A stretch of DNA of 64,000 bases from Ahaetulla prasina (GCF_028640845.1 NC_080542.1:137136346-137200345), one strand, 5' to 3'. Positions 24,191-35,953 are shown, counted from the first letter of the stretch. Numbers and translations are program-made. Notes: generated by a model from the letters alone, not told the origin.

Positions 24191-24705
24191 AATCCTTAAG
24201 TTAAGACAGTAATGAAGCCTGGCCATTACTGCTGGAAGTCAGGATAAGTGTTAAATGAACCACATTATTAAGTACCCCCCATTCATTCTCTTTTCAATGC
24301 AATTGTTAAAGGAATGTGCAGATCACAAGGGGTGCCACAGGAATGAACCTGAAGGGCCTACTCCACGCATGACCACTTTCGTTGGGTGTCTCAGGGCTTC
24401 CTCCACACCCTGAGATACCCCATGCTTTGCTACCCCCACTCCCAATGGGGTTCTCACAGCCACTTGGGCTTTCTCGACTGCTCACAGTTGCTCACTTACA
24501 TTATAAAGATGAGGGAAGGGAAGGAGAACAGCCTTCTGTTGATGGGCCACGTGAAAGACTTCAATAAGTGGCATCTTTTTTGATCCAGCCACACATGCAG
24601 CCTAGCAATGAAGTGGCTGAGCAGTATGATCTGTACTTTGCAAAACAACAACAATAACAACAACCCCAAAACATTTAATTCACCAGCAAAACAGCCCACT
24701 CCATG
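24191..24705. other. Unique intronic sequence
   Basis: No gene recognised. Confidence 0.4.
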
Positions 24706-25333
24706 CAAGGCTTTAAGAGTTGTAAACCTAATCTTACGTAGCTTCTTCTCCAGAAACACTACACTACTAACCAGAGCTACTAACTACTAACATTTGCTAG
24801 ACCAATTCTTGAATACAGCTCGCCTGTCTGGAACCCATTCCATATTTCAGACATCAATACAATTGAACGTGTCCAGAAATATTTTACAAGAAGAGTTCTC
24901 CACTCCTCTGAATACAACAAAATACCTTATGCCACTAGACTTGAAATCCTGGGTTTAGAAAACTTAAAACTCTGCCGCCTTCAACAGGACCTGTGTTTAA
25001 CTCATAGAATCATCTATTGCAATGTCCTTCCTGTTAAAGACTACTTCAGCTTCAATCACAACAATACAAGAGCAAACAATAGATTTAAACTTAATATTAA
25101 CCTCTTCAATTTTGATTGCAGAAAATATGACTTCTGTAACAGAGTTATTAATACTTGGAACCTGACTCTGTGGTCTCTTCTCAAAATCCCCAAAGCTTTA
25201 ACCAAAAACTGTCTACTATTGACCTCACCCCATTCCTAAGAGGTCCGTAAGGGGCATGCATAAGAGCACAAACATGCCTACTGTTCCTGTTCTATTGTTT
25301 CCCTTCATTATATCCAATTAATATAGTTATTAT
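24706..25333 (+). mobile_element. CR1-like LINE (TGACAAAA-tail family), C-terminal part
   Basis: Closely matches 14650-15240 of the LINE at 13618, with AACGTGTCCAGAAATATTTT and CCCCATTCCTAAGAGG. It is 5'-truncated. The 3' UTR continues beyond a PLE insertion, at 25631-25757, ending TTGTGACAAAATAAATAAAT. Confidence 0.85.
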
Positions 25334-25342
25334 ATACATACA

Positions 25343-25378
<36 letters not shown>

Positions 25379-25380
25379 TA
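25334..25380. repeat. (CATA)n/(TA)n microsatellite
   Basis: Tandem ATAC units followed by TATATATATA, inside the LINE 3' UTR and at the edge of the PLE insertion. Confidence 0.9.
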
Positions 25381-25630
25381 TGTAGGTCTTTGGTTGTTCG
25401 GGTTTTCTCCCGTGTAAAATTGGAAGTGTCTTGGCGATGTTTCGACGAAGTCTCATTCATCATCTTCAGGCTTCAGCTTCGTGCTTCCCAGAAGCATGAA
25501 GCTGAAGCCTGAAGATGACGAATGAGACTTCGTCGAAACGTCGCCAAGACACTTCCAATTTTACACGGGAGAAAACCCGAACAACCAAAGACCTACATAC
25601 AAACACCCGTGAAAACCTCAGAAAACAAAT
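25381..25630. mobile_element. PLE terminal-repeat inverted pair, family 1
   Basis: 25381-25480 (minus) and 25500-25630 (plus) are inverted copies of the family-1 PLE terminal repeat, meeting at a short centre CTTCGTGCTTCCCAGAAGC. No coding body. Inserted at the TA tract of the LINE 3' UTR. Confidence 0.75.
25509..25542 (+). ncRNA. Hammerhead-like core, PLE family 1
   Basis: CTGAAGA (25509-25515), T, stem GACGAA/TTCGTC (6 perfect pairs, loop TGAGAC), GAAA, C, GTC (25540-25542). An inverted partner core lies at 25436-25469 on the minus strand, where GTC is changed to ATC. Confidence 0.5.
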
Positions 25631-25757
25631 ATATATATATGTATATGCTTATATATTATATAGTTATTTTCCTGCTCATGCTTATATATACTATTGTGAC
25701 AAAATAAATAAATAATAAATAAATAAAAATAAAATAAATAAATAAATAAAATAAATG
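25631..25757 (+). mobile_element. LINE 3' UTR remainder
   Basis: Resumes the LINE of 24706-25333 after the PLE pair; ends in TGACAAAATAAATAAATAA and A-rich repeats. Confidence 0.75.
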
Positions 25758-25790
25758 CAGGGAAACTTCTGCATTTGGAAATCTGAGCTG

Positions 25791-25867
25791 ACAGAATAAC
25801 AACAGTGTTGGAAGGGATCTTGGAGGTTTTCTAGTCCAACACCCTGCTCAAGCTGGAAACTCTATAC
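25791..25867 (-). mobile_element. CR1 3' end, outer element of a nest (part 1)
   Basis: Reads GGAAGGGATCTTGGAGGT as CR1 does at 16833. Interrupted at 25868 by a hAT MITE and resumes at 26285. Confidence 0.8.
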
Positions 25868-26276
25868 CAGTGATGGTTAACCTTTTTGCCATCATGTGCC
25901 AAAAGCGGGGGGAGTGCGTGTGCATGACTACACCCATAATTCAATGCACCCCCCGCGCATGTGCGTGTGACCCCACCCCCCTGTGCTCCCCCTGCTTTTG
26001 GCTCAAAATGGCACAATGGGCCTGGTAGGCCCGTTTTTCGCTCTCCCCTGGCTTCAGAGGCTTTCTAGGAACCTGGGGAGAGCAAAAATGGTCTTCCCCA
26101 TCCCCCTGGAGGCAAGAAACAGCCTGTTTCCTGACTTTAGGTGGGTCCAGAAGGCCTGAAAATTAGCTGGCTGGTGCGTGCATGCACGCGAGCTGAGGTA
26201 GAGCAATGCTCACATGCCCACAGATATGGCTCTGGATGCCACCTGTGGCATGCTTGCCATAAGTTCGCCATCACAG
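25868..26276. mobile_element. hAT MITE, 409 bp, with perfect TSD
   Basis: Begins CAGTGATGGTTAACC; the right end is GCCATCACAG. Perfect 8-bp duplications ctctatac at 25860-25867 and 26277-26284. It contains CpG-rich GCATGTGCGTGTG and GCATGCACGCG runs. No transposase. Confidence 0.9.
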
Positions 26277-26284
26277 CTCTATAC

Positions 26285-26308
26285 CATTTCAGACTAATGA
26301 ATAGTTGC
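26285..26308 (-). mobile_element. CR1 3' end, outer element (part 2)
   Basis: CATTTCAGACTAATG continues the CR1 sequence from 25867 and is then interrupted by a second CR1 copy in the opposite direction. Confidence 0.65.
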
Positions 26309-26640
26309 AGGAATTGGGTATGAAAAGAAGGACTAGAGGTGACATGATAGCAGTGTTCCAATATCTAAGAGCTGCCACAAAGAAGAGGAGAGTCAACTAT
26401 TCTCCAAGGCGTGAAAAGAAAAAACGGATGGAAACTAATCAAAGAGAGAACCAACCTAAATATAAGGGGAGATTTCCTGACAGTTGGAACAATTAATCAG
26501 TGGAATGACTTGCCTCCAGAAGCTATGGGTCCTCCATTACTGGAGGCTTTATGAAGAGATTGGCCAATCACTTGTCTGAAATAGTATAGGGATGGATTAG
26601 GAGACATCCAAGGTCCCTTCCATCTCTGTTATTCTGTTAT
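26309..26640 (+). mobile_element. CR1 3' end inserted in another CR1
   Basis: Contains GACATGATAGCAGTGTTCCA, AATCAGTGGAATGACTTGCC and CCAAGGTCCCTTCCATCTC, then a TTCTGTTA tandem tail. Truncated and without an open frame. Confidence 0.8.
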
Positions 26641-26790
26641 TCTGTTATCTCTTCTTAAAAACCTCCAGTGTTGGAGCACAACTTCTGGAGGCAAATCATT
26701 CCACTGAGTCTTTGATTAGTTTCCATCTGTTGCTTCTTGTTGTGTCTTCTGGTGCTTTGGAGAACAGGTTGACCCTATTCAGGTCTGGGC
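26641..26790 (-). mobile_element. CR1 3' end, outer element (part 3)
   Basis: TCTTCTTAAAAACCTCCAGT continues the minus-strand CR1 interrupted at 26308, up to CTTTGGAGAACAGGTTGACC. Confidence 0.75.
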
Positions 26791-27145
26791 AAAGCAGCCC
26801 TTCTCCTTCCCTGCAGACATACCTCTGCATTTTGAAATTTGAACTAGTTCTGCTGATAACCTGTTTCCTCACTGTATGCCAGCATTTTCATTTTGAGGAT
26901 TTCAGGAAACCAAAGGGTTTCTACCAAACTACCAAAAATCCATCTAGTTTTTTCTTATGAGGTTTTTGTTTTTTAGACACGGCATATTTTAATAACCAAA
27001 ATGGATACCACATGTCTTCTCTCTCCAGCCCACCTCAAAAATTTAAACCTGCATCTTCAAGTCCATCCACTGATCATTTCTCTCTTTCACTATCTATTAA
27101 AAAAGGAGTGAAGTTTTTTTCTTCAACAGAAGGAGAAACTATGAC
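26791..27145. other. Unique intronic sequence
   Basis: No gene recognised. Confidence 0.4.
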
Positions 27146-30100
27146 ATTTTTTGGTTCTGCGCATGCGCAAGATGGCGCAGCGTTGAAGATCCGGCTCCGG
27201 CGTTTGTGGGGCCCTCCGAGGATGGCTTTATCCAAACCGCCGGTCTAGCCGCCTGCTGCCCCGACCTGGATTGTCATCAGAGCGGCAGCCGTGGAGAGAG
27301 GCTTTTGGTCTCTTTTGAGCCCACGGCTGCTGAGAACGGGGTCGGGTAAGCAGTCGGCGAAGTTACGGCGGCCATGTTTTTTCGGGCCTGAGGGCGGGGA
27401 CGTTGATTCGGCGTTTCCTCGGCCGTTTTTTTTTCCGGCCGATTTTTTAATTTTTCAGCTGGCTCCTGCGGTTGGCGTCGGTCTTGGCTGGCTTGGCCTG
27501 GCTTTTCATAGCTAGTCTGCCTCCCGTTTTCCACATCTGACCTCTATATTTTCATCTGACTTTTACATCTCATCGGCTTGGTGGCGCTGTGCCGTTCGGG
27601 TTCGGACCTTTGTTCCGACCTGGACGATGGCAACAGCGACTGAGAAGTTCCATCTGTTTCCGCCCAAGTCGTCTGTGCCTTTTCCCTGCCGCCAGATTGT
27701 GACCATGGCGTCTCTCCTATCCTCCAGCCTCTCGGAGAGGCTCAACCTGTGGGAGAGGTTGGGCCCCTCGGTAGGAGAGGTTTGGAGCGTCCGGGCCTCT
27801 GCACCGGGTGAGGATGCACTAGGGGGTGCTGGATTTGAAGGGACCCCTGGATTGTGTGTTCTATCCTGGATTGGAGGTGGTGGTGGTTGGAGGATAGCGG
27901 GAAGGCGATGGAGGTGCGATGGATTTGCCTGCCTGGAGACCCCCATTGGACGGTTAACATCTGCTACGCCTTTTCTGGCCTTATTGGTATCCTTGGCCGG
28001 TCGCTGGCCCTTTAGGCCTATTGGAAGATGCAGGAGACTTAACAGCAGCCGATATTGCCTATGACTGGAGTAACCCCCTCTCCACCTTTTCTATCCCAGG
28101 ATGTTTGGTCTCAGACCTTCGACAGACTACCATCTGGACTGTTTGTGGTTTTACTCTGGGTCTGCCCTTATTGGGATTACCAGCATGCTGGTTTAGTATT
28201 ATCATCATTTATCATCATTTTAGGCCTATTTCAATCTCTATTTGGATAACATTTTAATCTTTGCCATCTTTTTATCCTCGGAGTTTGGACCCCTTTCGCC
28301 GATCTTATCTTCTATTACGACGCGCTATTCTTCTGATGAACTCTTGCAGCTGCGAGGTGCCCCCGCCTCGCAGAAATGGCCCTCCACATTATCGAGGGCC
28401 GGCCTCTATGACGGGTTTTGGGACCCACAGAGGTGGCATGCGAAAAAAGAACCTGTGGGGTTTTGTAGATAGGTTTTTAATAAGGGTTTTTAAAGGGGAG
28501 GTAGTGTCAGGTAGGGGAAGAACCTGTCGGGGTTTTAAGGAGGGTGTTAAAGGGGTTTTAAGGGGAGGAAATCGATAGGTTTGGGTTGGGGGTGGGTGGG
28601 AGGGATTTAAGGCGGGTGTTGGGGAAACCCGCCGGGTGGGAGTCCAGTTCCTGCGCATGCTCGTGGCGGGGTTGGTGGGTCCGAGGTCATGGGGGGTTGG
28701 TGCTCCATTGGTTGAGGGTGGTGACATTTCCACGGTTAGGGGAGGGGCAGATATGGCGGAAGTGGGGCTCACATCGTGTTAGGGGGCGCTCGATGTCTGC
28801 AGGCGATCGCGTGCCCGAGCCCTCAAACTTCTCCCGCTTCCGGATGGTCAGGACCCTCAGGGCCCTGGCCTTCGGCTGATGTTGTGCAACGACGGTCCGT
28901 GGCCAAGGCCCCCTAATTCACGATCTTATTCAGGGGTGCCGCGGACCTTATGGGCGCGGAGACCTGGCTGGGCCCAGAAGGGGCGTGCCCTTGTTCAAAT
29001 GTGCCCGCGGGTTTCCGAGCATTCCATCAGCCGAGGGCCAGGGTAGGGGTGGTGGGGTGGCGGTTGTGATTAGTGAGAGTCTAGAGCCGAGGGAGACCAC
29101 TGTGCCTCAGATTGCCGGGTGTGAATCCCTTTTTGTGAGATGGGGTCATAGATGTCAGATGGGCTTGCTGGTCGTGTACCTGGCTCCTTGCTGCGTGACA
29201 GCTGCCCTGCCTGAGCTCCTGGAGGTGCTTGCTGGGGTGGCAGTTGGGACCCCCAGACTTTTAGTCATGGGGGACTTTAACTGCCATCTTCCGGCGGGCC
29301 ACCGACAGCTGCTCGGGAGTCCACGGCTTCCATGACGGCCTTGGACCTGACTCAAGTAGTTGATGGCCCTACTCACATTGGGGGTGGCACTCTGGATCTG
29401 ATTTTTATCTCTGGTCAGTGGTTGAGAGATCTGGATTTGAAGGAAATAGTTATTGAACCTCTGTCATGGTCAGATCACTCTTCTTCGCCTGGACTTTCTG
29501 ACCGCCACTCAACACCGCAGGGAGACGGAGCCAATCGTTGGTTCCGCCCCAGGCGCCTGATGGACCCTGAGAGGTTCCGGACGGAGCTTGGGCCATTTCC
29601 TGAGGGTCTGGCTCACGACACGGCTGAGGAACTGGTTGCGCCTGGGAACGGGCGCGGCGGGGCCTTAGATCGTGTCGTGCCTTTGCGGCCTCTGACCCGC
29701 GCAGGTCCCAAACGGCTCCTTGGTTCTCCGAGGAGCTGAGGGGATGAAGCGCGGAGAAGACGCCTGGAGAGTTCTTGGAGGCCCAGCCGCTCCGAGGCTG
29801 ATCGGACACTAGTGAAGTCCTATACTAGGACTTACCTAGTGGCACTGAGGGAAGCGAGGCGTTGCTCGCCTCCTCCCTCATTGCGCCGGCAGATAACCGC
29901 CCAGCCGCCCTGTTTCGGGTGACCTGCCCTCCTTCATCAGGGGAGCGGGATGACCCGTTGCAGGGGCGTGCTGAGGAGTTTAACGGTTATCTATACGATA
30001 AAATCGTTCAGCTTCGGGACGGTTTGGACCAAAATTGCAGTGGCCCAGGGGAGGCGTCCGAGGTGGTCTTGGTGATATTTTATGGGATGAGTTTGACCCT

Positions 30101-31838
30101 GTGGCTCCGAGGACATGGACAGGTTGTTGGGTAGGTTGAATGCCACCACATGTTTACTGGACCCGTGCCTCCTGGCTGGTGCTGGCCACCCAGGAGGTGA
30201 CACGAGGCTGGCTCCAGGCAATTACGAGCGCTTCCTTGGTGGAGGAGTCTTCCGGCCGCCTTGAAAGAGGCGGTGGTGAGACCCTCCTCAAGAAGCCTGC
30301 CTTGGACCCAGCTGTTTTAGGTAATTATCGTCGGTCTCCAACCCGCCGGCGAAGGTTGTAGAGAGTATGGTGGCATATCAGTTTCCTTACACCTGGATGA
30401 AACTGTCTATCTAGACCTGCTCCAGTCCGGTTTCCGGCCCGGTTACAGCACGGAGACGGCTTTGGTCGCGTTGGTGGATGATCTCTGGAGGGCCAGGGAT
30501 AGGGGGTGTTCCTCTGCCCTGGTCCTATTAGACCTCTCAGCGGCTTTTGATACCATCGACCATGGTATCCTGCTGCGCCGGTTGGAGGGATTGGGAGTGG
30601 GAGGCACCGTTTATCGGTGGTTCTCCTCCTACCTCTCCGATCAGGCGCAGACGGTGTTGACGGGGGCAGAGGTCGGCCCGAGGCGCCTCACTTGTGGTGC
30701 CGCAGGGTCGATTCTCTCGCCTTTGTTCAACATCTATATGAAGCCGCTGGGTGAGATCATCAGTGGCTTCGTGTGAGGTACCAGCTGTCGCTGATGACAC
30801 CCAGCTGTACTTTTCACACCGGGCCACCCCAATGAAGCTATTGAAGTGCTGTCCCGGTGTCTGGAAGCCGTACGGGTCTGGATGGGGAGAAACAGGCCCA
30901 AGCTCAATCCCTCCAAGACAGAGTGGCTGTGGATGCCGGCATCCCGGTACAGTCAGCTGCAACCGCGGCTGACTGTTGGGGGCGAGTCATTGGCCCCGAC
31001 GGAGAGGGTGCGTAACTTGGGCGTCCTCCTGGATGAACGGCTGTCCTTTGAAGATCATTTGGCGGCCGTCTCCAGGAGAGCTTTTACCAGGTTCGCCTGG
31101 TGCGCCAGTTGCGCCTTTCTGGACCGGGATGCCTATGCACGGTCACTCACGCCTCGTGACGTCTCGCCTGGATTACTGCAATGCTCTCTACATGGGGCTC
31201 CCTTGAAGGGCATCCGGAGACTGCAGTTAGTCAGAATGCGGCTGCGCGGGTGATAGAAGGAGCCCTCGTGGCTCCCGGGTGACACCTATCCTCGCAGACT
31301 GCACTGGCTACCTGTGGCCTTCGGGTGCGCTTCAAGGTGTTGGTGACCACCTTTAAAGCGCCCATGGCATAGGGCCGGGCTATTTACGGGACCGCCTTCT
31401 GCTACCGAATACCTCTCACCGACCCGTGCGCTCTCACAGAGAGGGACTCCTCAGGGTGCCGTCAGCTAGGCAGTGCCGTCTGGCGACGCCCAGGGGAAGG
31501 GCCTTCTCTGTGGGGGCTCCCGCCCTCTGGAACGAGCTCCCCCCAGGACTTCGCCAACTCTCGGACCTTAGAACCTTCCGTCGTGAGCTTAAAACACACT
31601 TATTTAGGTGCGCAGGACTGGACTAGGTTTTTTAGATTTTTAAATTTTTGAAATTTTAAATTTTATATTGATTTTAATTGGTTTTGGTAATCAGGCTGGT
31701 TAGAATAAGTTTTTTATTTGTGTTTTAATCTGTATTTATATGTCCTTTTTATATGCCTGTTAACCGCCCTGAGTCCCTCGGGAGATAGGGCGGTATACAA
31801 ATGTGATCAATAAATAAATAAATAAATAAATAAATAAA
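27146..31838 (+). mobile_element. Near full-length L2 LINE, broken
   Basis: Begins in a CpG-rich, promoter-like region (TGCGCATGCGCAAGATGGCG) and ends with CCGCCCTGAG...GGGCGGTATA and (AATA)n at 31770-31838. 28985-29510 keeps apurinic-endonuclease pieces 'GVAVVISESL', 'LLVMGDFNCHL', 'LDLIFISGQW' and 'LSWSDH'. 30462-30776 keeps RT motifs 'LLDLSAAFDTIDHG' and 'LSPLFNIYM'; a shifted copy of YADD-type sequence occurs near 30790 (changed to VADD). 31426-31626 is an intact C-terminal piece. Repeated single-base indels split the frame, so no enzyme can be made. The 1.8 kb before 28985 is GC-rich and could hold ORF1, but I do not recognise one. Confidence 0.88.
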
Positions 31839-31920
31839 AAGAGCACCATGATGTCATTGCACCTTCTATTGAAGAAGAAAAGAAAGCGGCTATCACCAGC
31901 ATCTGCTGTATACTCTAAAT

Positions 31921-32692
31921 CAATGATTGCCAACTGGTGGTCCGTGGGCCACTGGTGATATGCAAGAAAATTTTGGTGGTACACAGAAAAAATTATTTGC
32001 ATTTTTTATATTGGACTATATCAGGGGTCCTCAAACTACTGTCTCTGGGCTGGATACATGTAATGAATGTTTGTGTTGCTGCAGAGAGTGTCCCCCTTCG
32101 GGGTCTTTTTGTGCAGGTCAGAAGGGGGCAGAAATTCCAACTTGGGGTCTGCTTCAGCCTCCTGGCTTTGGGCGAAGGCTGGAGGGAAGTGCTGGTGGTG
32201 GTACTGGAGGGCCCTGTTCCAATGGGACTGCCTCATAGCCTGGAACTGGCTGACCATCTCAGCCCATGGACCCTCCAGGCACTGGTACCTGGCCTTGCAC
32301 TCCCTCGGATCTTCCCTTTGCTTGGAAAGCCTATGCTCATAGTCCTCAGTGAGGTGCTTTTGCTGAGCCTCCTTCTCAATCAGATCCAATCTGAACAGAG
32401 CCAGCTGTTTTGCCAACTCTTTCTCATGGTGGCTGCTTAACTCCAGCAACTGCTTCCTGTTGGGGCCCTAAGGGGCCTGAGCTGGCAAATGAGGAGTGGC
32501 TGGGAGAGGTGAGTAGAGGCCATCGAGGCACCCCTCAATGTGAGTGACATCGAGTTGATCATGCCCACCCAGTCACATGCCCACCTAGTTACGCCCACTC
32601 AGCTGGTCATTAGGCAGATCATATTAGTGATCCACGGGATTTAAAATTATGAATTTAGTGGTCCCTGAGGTCCAAAAGGTTGGTGACCCCTT
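31921..32692. mobile_element. hAT element carrying an inserted coding-like segment
   Basis: Outer ends AACTGGTGGTCCGTGG and AAAGGTTGGTGACCCC match the hAT at 57451-57750; flanking 8-mers ctctaaat (31913-31920) and ctctaaac (32693-32700) differ at one base. Relative to the 57451 copy, the middle is replaced by about 600 bp beginning with another hAT-like end, CAGGGGTCCTCAAAC (32023), and holding the open frame described next. No matching right end of that inner element was found. Confidence 0.7.
32036..32449 (-). pseudogene. Captured coiled-coil coding fragment (unrecognised)
   Basis: The minus strand is open for 137 codons. The first ~80 are rich in E, K, Q, L and R with heptad-like spacing ('HHEKELAKQLALFRLDLIEK', 'YEHRLSKQRED', 'ECKARYQCLEG'), typical of a coiled coil, followed by a W/Q-rich stretch and a low-complexity tail. 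This is unlike random intron translation or any transposase I know. I cannot name the parent gene. The last ~15 codons run into hAT terminal sequence. It may be a captured exon of a cellular gene; expression is not indicated. Confidence 0.5.
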
Positions 32693-32700
32693 CTCTAAAC

Positions 32701-32990
32701 AGCATGAAAAAAAACACCATTAAGACTCTTTTAGATGTTTGGCATTTCTTGTGAACCTGGTATGGTTCTATTGTAATCAAAATCTTTGTTTCTAAGTTTC
32801 CATAAAACTCTTTAGTTGCTTCAAGTGACCTTGGTTATTCTTTCAATAATTTCTATTTAATCATAGAATATTTCAGTTTGTATTTCTCTGTTTTAATTAA
32901 TAACTTTTCAGAATCACTGTCTTAACTAGGTTCCTTAATATGGCTGCTTGTTTTTTTCATTGCCCATTGGTGGGAATTTTCAGCTGGAAG
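32701..32990. other. Unique intronic sequence
   Basis: Nothing recognised. Confidence 0.4.
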
Positions 32991-32998
32991 ATGTACAC

Positions 32999-33132
32999 CA
33001 GGGCTGGGCAACTATGGCCCCTTTATGACCTATGGACTTCAACTCCCAGAATTCCTGAGCCAGCATGCTGGCTCAGGAATTCTGGGACTTGAAGTCCATA
33101 GGTCATAAAGGGGCCATAGTTGCCCAGCCCTA
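32999..33132. mobile_element. Fold-back MITE (hAT-like), near-perfect palindrome
   Basis: 134 bp in two ~65-bp arms that are almost exact reverse complements, meeting at CCAGCATGCTGG. Flanked by perfect 8-bp duplications atgtacac (32991-32998 and 33133-33140). Starts CAGGGCTGGGCAACTATGG. Confidence 0.9.
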
Positions 33133-33140
33133 ATGTACAC

Positions 33141-33932
33141 TGTAGGCAGAGCTCCAGCAGGGATTCTTAATTAGTAGTAGTGTGTCTTAACAGAACAGTT
33201 CTACATTAGTGACATGGAAAAAACTGCAGTCCTGTATAACCTGATGTGTTAAATTGATGTAATTGAGTTGTAGCAAAGCAGTAGCTATGATAGTAGAGAC
33301 AAAAGATTGGGGAATTGCCAACTAAAATTGCCCTTGTATATCAGACTTAATTTGGATTCTGGGTGTTTACTTGGTGTTAATGCTCCTATGGAAGCTATTT
33401 TATTGAGCATCCTGGGTTGAGATTTTCTCCTCAAAACAAACAAATTAAAGAATGTAGCTGATTGTTTTTCAATGCTACTCATAGATCTTTGTGAGTGATG
33501 CTTTGTACCTTGTTGATATTTATATGCTCCAAGAGAAGAGAGATGCTGCAGAAGCAACATCTAAATATCTAAATTTTGTAAATGTCGAGAAGAGGCTATG
33601 GATAGGGTAAAGTGAAGCAACATGGATTCTTTGCCATTTAAACTATGCATGTCTGTGTTTGTGCTCTTCAGTGAAGTAGTTTTGAAGAATTTCTTTGTCA
33701 AAATGAAGCAAACCCCACCCCCACTCAAAGATCTACGTAACCCTAACTACACATCATGAAGAGTGGAGCTATAAAAGAGGGATAGTTTTTGAAATATTTT
33801 ATCCTTGCTTTTCATTGTTTTTTTAATCTCTGTGTGTAGTTAGTAAAATGGATGGTTAAAATATCTGGAATTAAAATTACAATAAACAGCCATTAAAATG
33901 AATCTTCAGAGATTCTTTTTTTGGTGCAAAGG
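33141..33932. other. Unique intronic sequence
   Basis: No gene recognised. Confidence 0.45.
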
Positions 33933-33940
33933 GTAATACT

Positions 33941-34239
33941 CAGAGGTGGGTTTCAGCAGGTTCTGACCAGTTCTGGAGAACCGGTAGCAGAAATTTTGAG
34001 TAGTTCGGAGATCCAGTAGTAAAAATGGCCCTGCCCCCATCTATTCTCTGCCTCCCAAATCCCAGCTGATTGGGAGGAAATGGGGATTTTGCAGTAACCT
34101 TCCCCTGGAGTGGGGTGGGAATGGAGATTTTACAGTATCCTTCCCCTGCCATGCCCACCAAGCCACGCCCACAAGCCATGCCACGCCTACCAAGCCACAC
34201 CCACAGAACCAGTAGTAAGATTTTTGAAACCCACCACTG
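33941..34239. mobile_element. hAT MITE, 299 bp, with perfect TSD
   Basis: Terminal repeats CAGAGGTGGGTTTCAGC and GAAACCCACCACTG (reversed); 8-bp duplications gtaatact at 33933-33940 and 34240-34247. The best-preserved member of the family also seen at 9366, 18722 and 52724; the interior repeats CCACGCC(C/T)AC units. Confidence 0.93.
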
Positions 34240-34247
34240 GTAATACT

Positions 34248-35587
34248 AACTATGCTGGGATGGAACAAAAGATAAAAATCAAACTTGATTAGAAATCAAA
34301 CAAAAAAAACCCTACAGGTAATCTTTGACTTACAACCACTAGTAATCATTCAAAGGCAACGAAAAAAGTGACTTATTTATGTATTAAATTTGTTTGCCAC
34401 CCATCTTACCTGAGCAGCTTGAAAGTGGCACCTTATAAGCATTTTTCTCACTTACGATTGTTGCAGCATTCCCATGGACATCCTCAAATTCGAATACTTG
34501 GCAACTGGAATGTATTTATGATGGCTGTAGTATCCCAGGGTCATGCAACCTTCTGATGAGCAAAGTCAGTGGGGAAGCCAGTTTCCTTTAACAACTGTGT
34601 CAGTAATTTTAACAACTGCAGTGAGTCACTTAAGAACTGTATCGAGAAATCATAAAATGGGGCAAAATTCACCTGACAACTGTTCTTACTTAATAATGAA
34701 AATTTTGGGCTCAGTTGTTGTCATAAGTCAAGGACGACCTGTACAGCTTGGTAAAAGTAAAATTCAATATTTGGTGGGACTAGTTTATATAACTTTAAAC
34801 TCTAGATTGGTATTATATTTGATCAAAGCTGGTCTCTTCCTGTTCTCAGAAGTCTTTCTAAACCTTTTCACAATTGTTGAGGCATTGTCGCCTTTTTTAG
34901 TCTCTAAACACATTTTGAATTCCAAGCCACACTAGGGTACACAATAAAGATACCACATGCGACGAGTCTTGCTCATTTCCTGTATGGCTATCATACTGAG
35001 TAAGACCAATGATTACCCTCCACATAACAGGTTAAAAAAAACCTCCTCCTTTCACACATTTTAAACCTACTTTCCAGAATTCTTCCTTTCATCTACTCTT
35101 CCCAAACTCTTGCCTTTTTTTTCCCAGGAAGGGTAAAGATTGAAATAAAAATAAAAATCTTGCGGTCCAGTCACGCACCCTTTTTTAATTTTCTACAAAT
35201 TACCTATAACGACAAGGAGCTATTGGAAATGAGAATGATATTATAGTTGGCAAATTAAAAGTTTTTGAATACTGTTTAAAAGCCCAGGTGTTAAAATAAT
35301 ATCAGTGAGAAAGAAAGGTGTACAAGACACATTGTTTCTTTGGATACTACTTTAGGAATTTCTAAAATAGAGTTTTCTATTTAAATAGATTGCTTCACAA
35401 CTCATTGTCCTTTTGTCTTTGTTCCATTGTTTCAGTTTAGGCTAAATATTTAATGTAAATCCATGTTTGCTGTGTAAAATAAAAGTGAAAATGACATTTA
35501 GCTTTTTTGTTTGTATTTGTTTTCTGTTGAAATTTTAAAATTAAACACCAGTTGTTATAATATTATTTGGATTTACAATAATAATAG
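34248..35587. other. Unique intronic sequence
   Basis: No gene recognised. Confidence 0.45.
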
Positions 35588-35953
35588 TAACAACAACAAC
35601 AACAACAACAGAGTTAGAAAGGACCTTGGAGGCCTTCTAGTCCAACTCTCTGCCCAGGCAGGAAACCCTACACCATTTCAGACAAATGGTTATCCAACAT
35701 TTTCTCTAAAATTTGCAGTGTTGAAGCATTTACAACCTCTGCAAGCAAGTTGTTCCACTGATTAATTGTTCTAACTGTCAGGAAATCTCTCCTTAGTTCT
35801 AAGTTGCTTCTCTCCTTGATTAGTTTCACCCATTGCTTCCTGTTCTACCCTCAGGTGCTTTGGAGAATAGTTTGACTCCCTCTTCTTTTTGGCAACCCCT
35901 GAGATATTGGAACACTGCTATCATGTCTCCCCTAGTCCTTCTTTTCATTAAAC
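35588..35953 (-). mobile_element. CR1 3' end, outer element of a triple nest (part 1)
   Basis: An (AAC)n-like tail at 35588-35612, then CCTTGGAGGCCTTCTAGTCC and the CR1 C-terminal region as at 16833. Interrupted after CATTAAAC (35953) and resumes at 36996. Confidence 0.88.

Noticed and set aside
27277..28879. Many overlapping frames on both strands
   Set aside because: CpG-rich 5' region of the L2 with few stops; no recognisable ORF1 motif, so not called as genes.
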